A stretch of 64,000 bases of DNA from Agriotes lineatus (GCA_940337035.1 OW679203.1:73175061-73239060), one strand, 5' to 3'. Shown: positions 35,166 to 47,348, counted from the first letter of the stretch. Numbers and translations: made by a program. Notes: a model not told the origin generated them from the letters alone.

Positions 35166-36547
35166 TAGAGTACCTGTATATAGTAAGAGTAGAGCAAACA
35201 CGGCAACAGCATTTCATTGGTTGTATCCCTTTTGGTTCGCACTAGAATTTAAAAATTTAGTTGGCACGTGTGCTTTCGATTTTTTGAATTATTGACATTG
35301 AAATTGTCATATACAATACCGTGAGCGGTCGACAAATTGCAGAAAATTTTTGTCAAAGTGTATGAGTGTTTATTGCTTCCATATAAATTGGTCGAGTGCG
35401 ACAGCACGAGACCAATTTTGAAGCAATAAACACGATTAAACACTTTGACAAAAATTATGCAATTCGTCGGCTGCAAGCGGCATTTGAAGGACTATTCAAG
35501 GAACAAAATTGACATTTCTTAGTAATTAATCAATTTTATCACGTCCTCTTCGAAAATAAAAATCTGTTGACGTGAAATAAATTGTTTGTCAAATTTGACA
35601 TTGCTAATATCATATTTGATGAATTTTACAGGAAGTTAAATAAATGTCACAGGAAGAGAAAAAAATTGTCATTAAAATTCCGCTAGCGGAATTGTTGCAC
35701 AATTTTACGCTGATTGGTGGCAAATGACATAAATACTAAATTATGATTGGTGAATAGTTAACTTGAAGGGGGTGAGTTGAATAGTCATATACAATACCGC
35801 GAGCGGTCGACAAATTGCCGAAAATTTTTGTCAAAGTGTATGAGTGTTTATTGCTTCGATATAAATTGGTCGAGTGCGACAGCACGAGATCAATTTTGAA
35901 GCAATCAAGACGAATAAACACTTTGACAAAAATTCATGCAATTCGTCGGCTGCAAGCGGCATTTGAAGGACTATTCAACGAACAAAATTGACATTTCTTA
36001 GTACTTAATCAATTTTATCACGTCCTCTTTGAAAATAAAAATCTGTTGACGTAAAATAAATTGTTTGTCAAATTTGACATTTCTAATATCATATTTGATT
36101 AATTTTACAGGAAGTTAAGTAAATGTCACAGGAAGAGAAAAAAATTGTCATTAAAACTCCGCTAGCGGAATTGTTGCACAATTTTACGCTGATTGGTGGC
36201 AAATGACATAAATACTAAATTATGATTGGTGAATAGTTAACTTGAAGGGGGTGAGTTGAATAGTCAACAGTAATTACATAAGTGGTGATAATTTTTTGAT
36301 AATTTTAACTAGATTTACGAATCTTTGTTGCTATTATGAAATCTCACGAGTGGATGAAGTTCTTACCACGACTAAATACTAAATAATTTATAGTCAGCTA
36401 TAACCTATGACAGTAAGTTGTAGCTAACTTCACAGGATGAATCCCTTCATTCTATTAATGTAGTCGACTGTGAAATTGTGACTAACTTCGCTTCATGGAT
36501 CCCTAAATGTCATCGTTTGCCCTACTCTTACTAATACAGGTATTCTA
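35166..36547. mobile_element. Second 8-bp-TSD DNA element, abutting the hAT MITE
   Basis: 1382 bp. Terminal inverted repeats tagagtacctgtatatagta and tagaatacctgtattagtaa (reverse complement) continue through gagtagggcaaac. It is flanked by the same gagacagg octamer (35158-35165 and 36548-36555), so it shares its left duplication with the neighbouring MITE. The interior is a tandem pair of 478-bp units. No transposase. Confidence 0.9.
35306..36262. repeat. Tandem duplication of a 478-bp unit, each containing a foldback
   Basis: Unit 1 is 35306-35783 and unit 2 is 35784-36262, about 97% identical by eye. Each starts gtcatatacaataccg and opens with a hairpin of about 200 bp (arms around acaaattgc, ttttgtcaaagtgt and gtttattgcttc, loop gtcgagtgcgacagcac). 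Minus-strand frames at 35249-35476 and 35736-35921 are the same shadow frame in both units. Confidence 0.92.
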
Positions 36548-36555
36548 GAGACAGG

Positions 36556-36757
36556 GAAATACTATCTCTAAGTCAATGCTAGGCGTCAACCTTCGGAATC
36601 GCATACGAAATGAAGAAATTAGACGACGAACGAAAGTGGAAGCTGTAATAAAACTTGTCGCCATCTCAAAATGGTCTTGAGCAGGGCACATTGCGAGACA
36701 AGACACCACACGATAGACAAGACATATTATGCATTGAATACCACGACTGTATAGGAG
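36556..36757 (+). pseudogene. RTE copy 2: reverse transcriptase C-terminal fragment
   Basis: Resumes after the second insertion with RQGNTIS (in phase with the broken VRQGD motif) and jumps directly to LRNRIRNEEIRRRTKVEAVI, KLVAISKW and AGHIARQD. About 170 residues present in the related copy, including the FADD catalytic box, are missing. Ends at GRRS-like coding where the LTR-like insertion starts. A last piece, GRPPKKWVDEIRQMAG to RSGCQRD, follows at 38364-38490. Confidence 0.75.
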
Positions 36758-36761
36758 GAGC

Positions 36762-38358
36762 TGATAGGGTATAAAACTGTTTTTACGACACCTCGGGGTA
36801 CGAGAGTGCCACAAGACCTATCACGTCCGGGAAAGGTCACTAATTATCCTAAAATTCTTGAGAACAGGCTAATAGCAACGGCTGAATACGCTCAGCAAGA
36901 TGGGTGTGGTTCTCATAGGAGGCCTTAAGGACAAGCGTGACGACGTATACAGTGTGTGTAAAAATAAAAGGGGTGCCACGGTTTTCGGGTACGAATTGAA
37001 ACCCACGTCTGACAGAAACCCGAAGGGCCAAACGGGGTTGGAACGTGTGTAGCTTCGGAACTCCCTGTAGACAGCAGCTAGAGCGTTCGAACCTATCTTG
37101 TCGCTCATAAAGTTCGTTCCGGATCTGCTTTACACAAATTATACACAAGTCGCCAATCGGGTGGTAACATGATAATTAATTAAACTGAAACACAGCATCT
37201 AGCATAAAGAAAACACATTGGCAACATTTAACAAAAGGGTCTATTGCTATTAGTCACGTAAAGAAAATTGTTAATACAGTGAAATTTACAGTAATGGATG
37301 CATCTTAACTGTTAAAATGATAGGCCCCGGAAAATGGCTTCGCATATTGAAATCCCACGCACACTGCGTACTGGCGGAGCGTGTTGGGGCTTGAACAAAA
37401 GAAATGGGCCTAGCCCTACAATTTTAATTGAATTACAGGGCGAAATACCCACAGGTTGGTCCTAATCAAGTGCTAGATCGAACACATAACTTCTAAACCG
37501 CTCACTTAACGCCGCCACTGGTAAACAAAGTTTCAGAGGAATGCGGACACAAACACAGCAGGCATGGGGCCTTTATTCAACTCACACTTGTTTAATTAGC
37601 GTGGAAAGCTTTAGGGCTCCGCGCCGGCAACTTACACATGCAGTTCGCATAAATCAAAACAGTACAATACCTTAGCTTTTCCTGGTGGGGTCGGTTCCAA
37701 GATGCTCCAGCATTTACCCAGGAGATAAGCCGCCTTCCGTGAGATTATCCGCTCAAGCGGTTATGTGGACCAAAAGGCCTACTTCGCGACGTCAAAGGAA
37801 GGAGCCGCCTGGCTTCATCGGGCACGTCAAGAAAACGCTGAAACTTTCAAACTTGCCCTTACCGCGTCTGCCGCACGACTCTCTTACATAACGGAACTCA
37901 CTTTTCGGAAAATTACACTTTCAGAAGCGTAATCTAACCGAAGGCCGCCCGCCCTGAAGGCACAAGCCGCAGGCTGCTTGCAGTTACGCCGAAGGTTTGT
38001 AACCGAATCCTCCTGGAGCGACGATGCAGCCAAGAAGTGCCGGGGTGGGACTGCTCGTTTGCGCCAAAGCACAAACCGATCGATATTCAACTGTTGCACC
38101 AGCCAGACGAAAGCGAGATAAAACATTCAGTCTCTCTCATTCCTGCTCCCGCAAACTTTTATATCAAGCGAAATCATTTCTGCTGGAAACCGAGCGTTTG
38201 TAACGGGACTCGCTTCCGAAGACCGATCGATAAAAGGTTCAAGTGCATTCGGGCGTCGCGTAAAAATTCGTCAAGTCTGCACGGTTTGGAAAATGCGCTT
38301 ATACAGCGGGCGTCAAAAGTTAAAATACAATGCGGAATTTTCTGTACTGCTCCTAACA
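36762..38358 (-). mobile_element. LTR-like insertion (probable solo LTR) in RTE copy 2
   Basis: 1597 bp interrupting the RTE C-terminal coding between RRS and GRPPKKW. The host sequence gives the borders. The insert begins tgatagggtat and ends ctcctaaca on the plus strand, so in reverse it reads TGTTAGGAGC...CCTATCA with TG...CA termini. It is flanked by a 4-bp duplication gagc (36758-36761, 38359-38362). TG/CA ends plus 4-bp duplication fit a Ty3/gypsy-type LTR. No protein motif was found, so a solo LTR is likely. The frames 37884-38438 and others inside have no known motif. Confidence 0.7.
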
Positions 38359-38520
38359 GAGCGTTGGACGACCCCCCAAGAAATGGGTTGATGAGATCCG
38401 ACAGATGGCAGGTCAAAACTGGTATCAAAAGGCCATAGACAGAGAGGAATGGAAAAGAAAAGGGGAAGCCTATATCAGAAGTGGATGTCAAAGGGATGTT
38501 AAAGAAGGAGAAGAAGTTCC

Positions 38521-40450
38521 GCATTCTAGAATTTAAATTTTTCCTGCGGGCAATCTGTTCCTTATTCAGTGTATTTTATTATAGGTTCAGATTTTAGTCA
38601 TCGCGCCCCTTGCCGGGCTGGCTGTAAATTACTGCGCTGATCCCTGCCGCGGTTGTGTCTCCTGGTTGCTTTAAGCAATCTTGGGCAGCACGATTACGGT
38701 GTATTGAGTAGCTTGAAATCTCCACTTTTCCTTCCTTTTGGGGTGTGCGCTACGCGAGTTTTTCCGTCTCGCTGACGGGACTGATATCGTTCAATGAGGC
38801 TTTTCTGCCTTCTTTTGAATCTCAACACGAGTTAGGGCGGTACATTCCTGATTCTTGGTGATACGCGAAAGGAACGGCGCCGAGGTGAGATTTATGGCCC
38901 TCTTTGCTTCTGATTGTGCTTATTCGGAAAATTCCTTTTTTTCTAATCCTATAATATTTTAAGGCGTTTTGTCTAAAATTCTGGAAACGATGTGTGACCG
39001 TCAGATCCGGAAATTAAATGAACCTGCCCATTTGTTTAATTTCGGCGGGCCTGTTTCATATCAACAGAATTAAGTAACATTAGAAATGATTATGTTTGAA
39101 ACGGGCATCAGGATGATCCTGCCTGCATTTTTTATTTTCATGGTTACGTATATAGCAAAGTTTGTAGTTGCAATCCTTTTTATTGTTAATTAGGCGTAAT
39201 CATTGTAATGTGCGAGGATCTGACCCTTTGCAGTGCGTTCATCCATCAGTTTTGCTTGTGTAGTGTTCGATATGGATCTTTCTACGACGGTCGCTGAGGA
39301 CAAAACCAGTAGCCAGAGGACCTTGCCCAATATGCATATTTTTAAGCGGAAAAGTGAATATCGCTAGACTAAATCGAAACGGTTAAAAAACCTTGCGGTA
39401 AGTAGATGTTGCCTATAAGTTTATGATGGTGTCATAAGTCAACGTTTACACGTGCAGTCAACGCCATGTTCACTTGAAAAGGGTAAGTATGGACTACGAC
39501 ACAGCAATGTGTCACAAAAAAGGGCCAACCTACGTCAAATAGCTAAGGTAGTAAATCGGTAGCCGCTAGAACGCAGATTGACTGATCTTTTGCGATAACC
39601 ACACTTACCGTGTGGGCCGAACTAGCTCTATTCGGCGCTTTTTAGGTCGTGGATTTTGGTTCAGCTGTGCACCCTGCAAGTAGCTTCAAAACACAATATG
39701 GGCGCCAGGAATCAAAGTGATTCCGAAAAGAATAACCCAATAACAGTTCAATAGGGTTTATTAAATTGAAATAATGTAGGTAAATGGTTTGTAAAAATTG
39801 TTTAAATTACAGATAATGTAGCAAAGTTTCACGAGAGGTTTAAACAAGCATAACTCGAAGGAACCCCTCTTTGGGTTTTTAATCAATTAAACTTGTCGCT
39901 TTAATCGAGAGATGTGCACATCGCTGTCAGTTAAAAAATCTTATTTCCAGGTCACCGATAGCCTAAAGCGTGAGTGCGCCTTTTACAACAAATTTGAAAT
40001 TACAAATTCTGTTATTATAATTAAGAAATTATTTAAATCCTAATATCAGGGGAGATATCATGAATACATTAATAATGCGCGTAACCCGTCATGTACTGGC
40101 GTCGCAATTAAATTAAAGCCACCAAACTAACCTCATGTAATCAGCAAACTCTTGGAAGGTGGCGTCGGCCATGAGTTGCCATAAGTGGGATTTTCCAAAA
40201 TCGACACGATATCTGCACGTGGTGCTATCCATTTAGCTGCTGGATTTTGGAAGCCGTCGGAACAAATGAAAATTGTGGCGAAATATTCTCTTGTAAAATA
40301 ATCATTGGGACAAAACGCCGGTCACCAATAACTGCAATAAAAGAATTAAAAGCGGCCAATTAATATGGAAATTAAAAAAATTGAAAGTCCATCATACCTG
40401 ATGTATTTTCAGCTCTAGAAACAAAATGCTTAGTTAAGCACAAGGTGGGT
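38521..40450. other. Unassigned intergenic DNA
   Basis: 38580-38900 is relatively GC-rich. 39200-40450 is mixed. No frame over 60 codons with a motif and no inverted repeat noticed. Possibly further left sequence of repeat X or unrelated repeats. Confidence 0.35.
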
Positions 40451-40812
40451 CTCTCGTAAATTAGCGAGCAGCCAAGCCGAGTCCGTGGTAAATTTCCAGG
40501 CGTCGCAGCTTTCATGTTTTGGTGATGCAATGCACAGCTAGTCTAATTCGAAGGTAGGTTGCAGTTTTCACGGCGCGATTTCAAGGTAACCTCATATAGA
40601 GAATAGTTGCAGTTATGCTGTAAACATCAACGTTCGACTGTGGGAAGCTTTCGCAATCACAGAGCAGTACTCAATCTAGACAAATAGTACATATACGAAC
40701 TGGGGAAACGGGTATTTATGTACAAAATCCTACAACCGTGCTTTATGCAGTTTAACGTTCGCGCTGTTAAGGACATTTACTTGGGCACATTTTTAATATT
40801 TTTTAAATGTAT

Positions 40813-42668
40813 TGCAATGGATAATTTTAATAACTTGGTTTTAATTAATTAAATTGTAAGTTAAAGCAAAAGTCCAATGTGCACAATGCTATGTTTAATA
40901 TTTTACTGTTTACGGAACTTTGCCTGTAATTCAATTCTTAGGCTGATTAAATATGAGCTGTACTTAATTTACTTATGGTTATATGCCCTTTTAATGTTTT
41001 ATTTACCTACAATTAATTATAAATAAACACTGGCTCTCAGTAAAGCACAAACTCTATTAATCTCAGTTGGGTTCCTAGTTGATTGTGAATTAGGAATTAT
41101 CTGCTACGGTCCTGTTCACTGCATGTAGTTCCAATGCGCGGTAGCTAATTGTTTGCAATACTGTTAAAAAATCTACAAAATGGGGCGCGTATGCAAGTCT
41201 GCGGTATTTGACGTTTAAAACCAGTGTAATTATGAGAATTCGTACGGTACATATTTAAATCTTGGCACTATAGCGGCAAATTACATCTTTTGTTTTAGAC
41301 ACTAATTTATTTCATGCCGTCAGAAGGGACGCGACCGGAAATTTTAGGAATTGTTTCTAAACGCTTCCTGTGGCTTCAATTCCTTTGCATAACCTCAAAT
41401 TTGGGAACCCGCTTATTTTTCGAACTGCGCCTTCGCTGTGGCCGTGAAAATGCTCGAATCTTCTTCAGTAAGGCCTCCTTGCACATGCACCTTAATTTTC
41501 CGACCGCTAACACTGATATTTTAGATACATTTGGGTACCTTATAACGGCGGAATTGCTTCGGTGCTCGGAGACGATCCCTGGTGTGTTTCTAGCTCTGGA
41601 ACGGCTTTCCTCGCTGTTGAAGCTGCCAGTAGCACTCCTGCAGTCCTGCCCACGATGTTGCAGTACAAACCCTTGGCTCAGGATTGTTATCTTGGCTGGA
41701 CGCAGTTGTCGAAATCTCGAGCTGCATCGGCCGGCGAATCCTAGGGAACGCTCTTAATGTTTTTTTATTTTTAGTGGCAGAAACCTTTACAAACGATACC
41801 GCTCAAACTTGGATATGTACATAATAAAAGTTTAAACTTTTCGGCTTGAAAAATGCTCCTTTATTGCATTAAAAATATAATTAAAGTGATGCACAAGTTA
41901 CACTGTCACGCTTAATTTAATTATTCATTTGTTCTTCTCTTGCCGTTATTAAAACAAATTAGAATCTATCGCTATGGTAACAATACTAACGGAAATAAGT
42001 TTTGGTTAATTTAAATACATTCTAGAAAAAAGTTTAATAACATAGTATGTATTAAATCTTCAAATTTCTTACAAACTAAATTTATTGTCTGTTTCTTATA
42101 TTGAAAAATCGTCTCTTTGAGCCACATGCACAAGCACGTTATATTATTTGTTCTGCTTTTTACAACCGTTTAATGCACTGATTATTTTAAGAGTTCCTTG
42201 CTTCTCAAATTGCTTTTCCATGTCCCTCTGCCTGTTTTTCAAGATTGCTTTTCCATGTCCTATTGCCTGCCTTCTTCATTTTGCTCTATTGCAATGTACT
42301 GTTATTTTATTCTGGCTTCTTTACCTTTTTAGAATCCGCACCAATTTCACTGACTAGCTTTATTGAATTCTACGCTTCATTTACTTGCTATGTGCAAATA
42401 GCAAACCTTTTTGTGATTATTAATTTCTTTCGGTTCGGCTATTTATTATGCACAAATCTATTATTTAATTTATCTGATAGTCAACTTCGACCCCTGTGAA
42501 AAACGAGCTTTGCCTTTTGCGTTCTTTACTTGATTACTTTATTATTACTGGCATCTCTTTACCAATGCATTTGTTATTTGAAATTTAAGTTTAGCATTGC
42601 AATTATATAAAACACCCCAACTATGTGCACTGCTAGCAGAATCGAGTCGTGGGCTTAAGACCATTACA
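40813..42668 (-). repeat. Repeat Y (LTR-like), copy 3, inverted
   Basis: 1856 bp. Borders are set by the homologous uninterrupted X sequence at about 655-690. Read on the minus strand it starts TGTAATGGTCTTAAGCCCAC and ends CCATTGCA, flanked by a direct GTAT on both sides (40809-40812 and 42669-42672). TG...CA ends and a 4-bp duplication suggest a long LTR. It aligns along its length with 28506-30380, for example the gacctctgtg-type block at 42480-42500 and the aggcaaagttcc block at 40914-40926. No coding capacity was recognised. The 147-codon frame 41314-41757 is not conserved in copy 2. Confidence 0.65.
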
Positions 42669-42852
42669 GTATATGTATGACCGATATAATTATCTTGTCA
42701 TTGTATAAATGTAAATGCCAGTAGACCCATGTTATATCACCCGCAGTGTCCATTCTTAGTTAACATGTATGGTTAGGGATGATTATTCAGTTTAAGGACT
42801 TAGACCTATTTTTCCTTTGTCGTTTATACATATATGTGTATTAAAGTCAATG

Positions 42853-44306
42853 TACACTCCGCAAAAAAATTATGAAATCACGTAGGTTATCCTTGTAAAA
42901 ACGTTTCTATAGTGTCAGTTTCGACTTAAAATAAATGTATGTCACAATTACTTAAGCCTTAGATATTCTATATCCCTTCATTATTTGACAAAAATTGGTA
43001 AGTTTGAAACGGCGTTTTTTTCCTTTACCATTTATCACGTGTTTTTCATGAAGGACTTTCTTGCTTTGCTGATTAAAATGAACATCGGTCCTCCAGTTCG
43101 TCTTGTACGTAACTTAAGGCTCGAAGAAATCGTCCGAGCCATTTCTTTAATTCAAGATGGTAGAAGTCAAAGATATGTGACCAGAGTGATAGGTGTGCAA
43201 CAATCGACGATTTGAAAAATCGTACGTAGGTACAGGGAAACTGGGGAATACAATAGAAGGCCAGGGCAAGGACGGAAGAGGGCAACGACGGCTTTAAATG
43301 ATCGTTTTTTAAGAATTTCTGCCTTGCGAACCAGGCATTGCACGGCAAGGTGGCTTAAAAATGAACTGAGTAATGTTCGAAATGTAAACATTACACCACA
43401 AACGGTAAGGAACCGACTTTGAGAAGAGGGAATACGTGCCAGAGTACCGGCCAAAGGACCTATACTCACCAGAGAACACCGAACTCGAAGATTGCAATTT
43501 GCGAGAGATCATATTGATTGGATCGTTCAAGATTGGGCTAACGTGTTGTTCACGGATGAGTCTAGGTATTGTCTATTCTCGTCAGACAGACGTATGCCGG
43601 TGTATCGAAGAGACGGCGAACTTCAAGAACACCGCAAATTGCGGAGGTAGATCGATTATGATATGGGGTGGCATATTTTTGGAGGCTAAAACGGACCTAG
43701 TGGTCATTCGCAATGGCCTCATGACTGCAGATAGGTACATAAGGCATGCTTTAGAGCCACATGTGGTCCCATTTGTCCCTTTCATAGGCCTAGATTTTCT
43801 GTGAATGCACGACAATGCGAGGCCGCACGTAGCTAATATTGTTCAAGTTTACTTAAATGAGGTCGGCATTCGTGTCTTGGACTGCCCAGCAAAAAGTCCA
43901 GATATGAATTCAATAGAGCATGTCTGGGACCGCATCGGGTGGGCACTAAAAAACAAAGATGTTCCACCAACTACGCTGGATGAGCTAGAAGCAGCTGTTA
44001 TTGCAGAATGGAACCAGATAGGCCAAGATTACATCAGGAGCCTTATCGAGTCTTTGCCTAGGCGAATACAAGCAGTGATAGCTGCTAGAGGCGAAAATAC
44101 CCGTTATTAGATAAATTTTTTAAATTAACTTTGTTGTTCTTAATTTTCCTCTTTGTTATGTTGACCACACTATGTAGTGTTCTTTGTTTTTTTTCTTCGC
44201 AGTTTACTTTTTTGTCAATATTTAGTAATAAAACTTAAAATTTGGAAGAAATAAAGAGTTCTTACAAAAAAGAACAAGTGATTCCATAATTTTTTTGAGG
44301 AGTGTA
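42853..44306 (+). mobile_element. Tc1-like DNA transposon, structurally complete
   Basis: 1454 bp including the TA target duplication. Terminal inverted repeats: cactccgcaaaaaaattatg on the left and cactcctcaaaaaaattatg on the right (reverse complement), about 29 bp with 2-3 mismatches. It carries one transposase gene in plus orientation, broken by a few mutations. The host sequence on both sides is repeat X, so it is a nested insertion. Confidence 0.93.
43078..44110 (+). pseudogene. Tc1-like DD34E transposase, recently broken
   Basis: About 345 codons from MNIGPPVRLV to GENTRY. N-terminal helix-turn-helix (IVRAISLIQDGRSQRYV; KIVRRYRETGEYNRRPGQGR) is followed by the DDE core: LFTDESRYCLF (first Asp), MHDNARPHVANI (second Asp) and SPDMNSIEHVWD (Glu), with 34 residues between the second Asp and the Glu. 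Breaks are in-frame TGA stops near 43213, 43420 and 43801 and a frameshift near 43620-43640. Flanking motifs are conserved, so inactivation is recent. TGA in place of a likely CGA or GGA codon would account for stops by single transitions, which is an inference. Confidence 0.9.
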
Positions 44307-45000
44307 TTTGTGTAAGCAAATTTACTTTTATTGTACATATATTTAAAGTTAGTTTCAGTGTACATGCCACACTAGTAGTGTAGACCAGATACTTACTTAT
44401 TTTTGGAAAACAGTGATCGTTCGTTGGACTTACAAAACATGGATATCAGTAGTTTGGTTTAGAATTAAAATAATAAAATTAGGTATCACACCTAAATTGA
44501 GAGCTATTAATTTATGTAGGCTGGTAAATTACTTCAATCTTGACTTATTGCTCTAAATGTGTTCTTAAAATCTAAAATTTACATACGGCAACTAATCTAG
44601 CAAAAGTGCACACAGCTAGCTACAGTGGTACACAGGTGGAGTTTTATTCTGAAAGCGTAGGTGTTTCTGGCTAAATCAATTTAGAAGAGACGTAGAAAGT
44701 AGGTAACTATTATTCTCAAACGCCACTGACTGATTAATGCAATGGCCTCGGCGTAGCGGGTGTGGTTGAAAATGGTTCAGCTGCGTACCCAAATTGCCTC
44801 TACCTGCTAGCCTTTAATTCACTCATAGGCAACCATTGTGCATACAATAACTTAGATTCAACACACAACACAACAGAGCAAAATATTCGGCAATAGCCGG
44901 ACCTGTTCGCTATTCAATGTATTACCTGAGACTATGGCCCTGCAATCAGCTCAGTTGATTGCTTATTTGTAATTTTTAATTTATGTATTTATGCTGTATT

Positions 45001-47348
45001 GAATTTTACATTTAAATATTTTGCGTTCGAGAATTAAAAAAATGTGGGGCAATTAAAAATTTTAGCCGTCAACAGTGTTAGACCCTATTTTTCACTACTA
45101 TGTTTATTTACTGCGCCTTACTCTCTGTTGGTCTTTTTGAGACGCATCAAATTTTTGCAGTCGTGGATTGCACTACGGTATGTAATTTCACCTTCTCGAG
45201 CTTTTTATATCTGCAGCATGATATCACTCAATAGATACTTATCCAAATTCCCTGTAATGTAAACCATCAGGGAGCGAGGTGAGTAATGTAAAATGTTGCC
45301 CCCGGGGGAGGCACAAATTTATGTAGAAAAACGTATAATATCAGTCCTTCGCAGGACTAACCAGGAACACATGAAGGCGGGAGTAGATCAAAACGCCCGA
45401 AACGTTGTGTGATTTACACCCTAGACAGTGGAAAAAGTCCGAAAAACATATCATATCAATGTAAAATATGTTTTAAATAAATATAGCAGTCCTCTGAGGA
45501 GAAGTTTATATCTTACTGGAAGTTCTTTTATGTTTAAAAACGTTTTTAGTTTAGAGGAAGTGATTGCCAAACGCTTTGCATTGTAATACTGTTTATTGGA
45601 AAGTTATTAAAGACGACAAAAGTAAATTAAAACTAATGTGCGACAAGGCTTAATGTTGCTTTAATGAGATAGAAGTGGGTCCGAAAGTGTGAAAAGACGT
45701 ATAAACCGGATTTAATCAGATAACAGTTAACTACTTAGTGTAATTTCAAGCTATTTACAAGATTATGAGTTCGTCCTAATGATATCGTGTTCTCTAGCTC
45801 ATTATCTCGGCATAAACTAAACTAAATAAATGATCTCAGTAGTTCCTCAACCAACGTACTGTCTGCATGACAGCTCAATGGTATAGAGTGCGCTGTGTAG
45901 TTTTTTTATTTTATAGATGTTTGAAGTTGTCCATTTTTATCTTAATAAAGGATCAAAGGAGCAAAGAAGCATTAATGACTGGTTTTCTAATAAATTGGCA
46001 AAATCAGTGGACAGGGATTCTACTACTGAAAATAAATACTTGTGTACTAAAGAGACTGATAAAAATACATCAACTAGGGATAAAAATAAATATGTGTTTA
46101 CTTAAGATCTTAAAGAAAATAGGTCAAATGTTGAACAGTTTTGCGACAGACAAGGATTTGAGCAATTGAAAAAATAATTTACCCAACTGCTGCATTTTTA
46201 AGAAAACCGAGTATTTTTTGAATAAATGCGATGGATTTATAATTACTACACAATTACTCTCGTTCCGCAGGCAAGTCCAGTTTAGGCGTTCTAGGAGGAA
46301 AACATGTTCGCATCTCTTTAAGATGGCAACATTGTAATATTGCTGCAAATCGGCTTGACAAAAAGGTACTGCAAGCTTCATTACAACTTCTCTCAAGTGT
46401 CAAATGTCCATTTTCGTCAAATAAAAGTGTTTGGATAAGTATTTTGGCAACCAATTTTTGTACCTATCACGCTAAAAATATTATTGTGTCGTTCTGGCAC
46501 ATCTAAAAAAGTACCGCGTTTCTGTCTCTGTGTTATTACTTAAATGTTTTGTTTTTCATTTATAGAATTGGCCCCCTTAAAGCTATTCGACCTTATTAAT
46601 TTCTCCTTGGTAAAATTAGATTGTTTAACAACTAAATATTGCCTTAGAGCAAAATTAAGTGTCCAACGGGCTTGATTTTTTGTAAATAATAATAATAACA
46701 ATAACAAGTTCTGGTTGAAAGGTGTCAGGCACCAAAAATACACCAAGATGAAAGGCATTTATGTGATTGCAGGTTAGATAATAATGAGTTAATACCGAGT
46801 AAGTTAGAAAACTAAGCATAGGGGTACCTAAGCATTAAACAGTCTCAGCTAAGAAGCTAAAAAACAATTTGTAAAGGGGTTTACACGGAACTTTCCTAGC
46901 GCGAATTACATCAACTTGCAAATAAAAAATGCATTCCGCTGCAATTTGAACTCCGCGCAATTTCTTGTCTGCCGCATGTGGCCGCTTGAACCACTGCGCC
47001 AAAACCTTACTCCAATTACAAGTGTTGAGATCTGAGATGTTTACCCTGTATCTGTTAAGTCTCATTTTCGTCAAGGGTAAAGCCTGAGCTATGGGAAAAT
47101 TAGTACCTTTATCGATTTCTTAGTTAAAGCAAAAATAAACAAAATCTAATTGTTTAAGGTGCTCATTCCGTATATATTTCTCCGAAATTTTCTCGGTTTC
47201 ATGCCAGGTAGACATATAATCTGCGTGCAAAGTATCGTCTTATTCCAACAAATAGTTGAGTTATACCGCCAACAGGCAGACAAACAAACAGACAGACGGT
47301 ATTCAGAAAACCTGTTTCTCGTCATCCAGGGACCCTGAAACGTGAAGA
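45001..47348. other. Unassigned; possible decayed coding at 45.9-46.8 kb
   Basis: 45900-46760 has several plus-strand readable stretches (for example HFYLNKGSKEQRSINDWFSN at about 45930-45990) separated by stops. It looks like an old transposon gene but I cannot name a family. Elsewhere AT-rich with nothing recognised. Confidence 0.3.

Larger units (their letters stand above)
31940..38512 (+). mobile_element. Second RTE-type LINE, full span but opened by four insertions
   Basis: The 5' end accctggggtagcggg matches the 5' end of the RTE copy at 9.3-12.4 kb. The 3' end lies just after GEAYIRSGCQR coding sequence. The 8-bp repeat gaagttcc flanks both (31932-31939 and 38513-38520), a likely target-site duplication. 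Without its insertions (32548-33141, 34779-35157, 35166-36547, 36762-38358) it would be about 2.6 kb, shorter than its relative because the region between the reverse transcriptase middle and C-terminus is deleted near 36556. Its protein is broken by many stops and frameshifts. Confidence 0.75.
40451..45000. repeat. Dispersed repeat X, copy B, carrying two nested insertions
   Basis: Sequence homologous to copy A runs through 40451-40812, 42673-42852 and 44307-44850. It is interrupted first by the inverted Y copy and second by a Tc1 element. Removing both leaves about 1.2 kb collinear with 390-945 plus 5488-5930. Copy B therefore gives the uninterrupted junction (tgatcgttcgttggactt, 44417-44434) that copy A lacks. 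Confidence 0.65.

Noticed and set aside
41314..41757. 147-codon frame that could pass for a gene
   Set aside because: It lies inside the inverted repeat Y copy, and the homologous region at 29450-29850 does not keep the frame.
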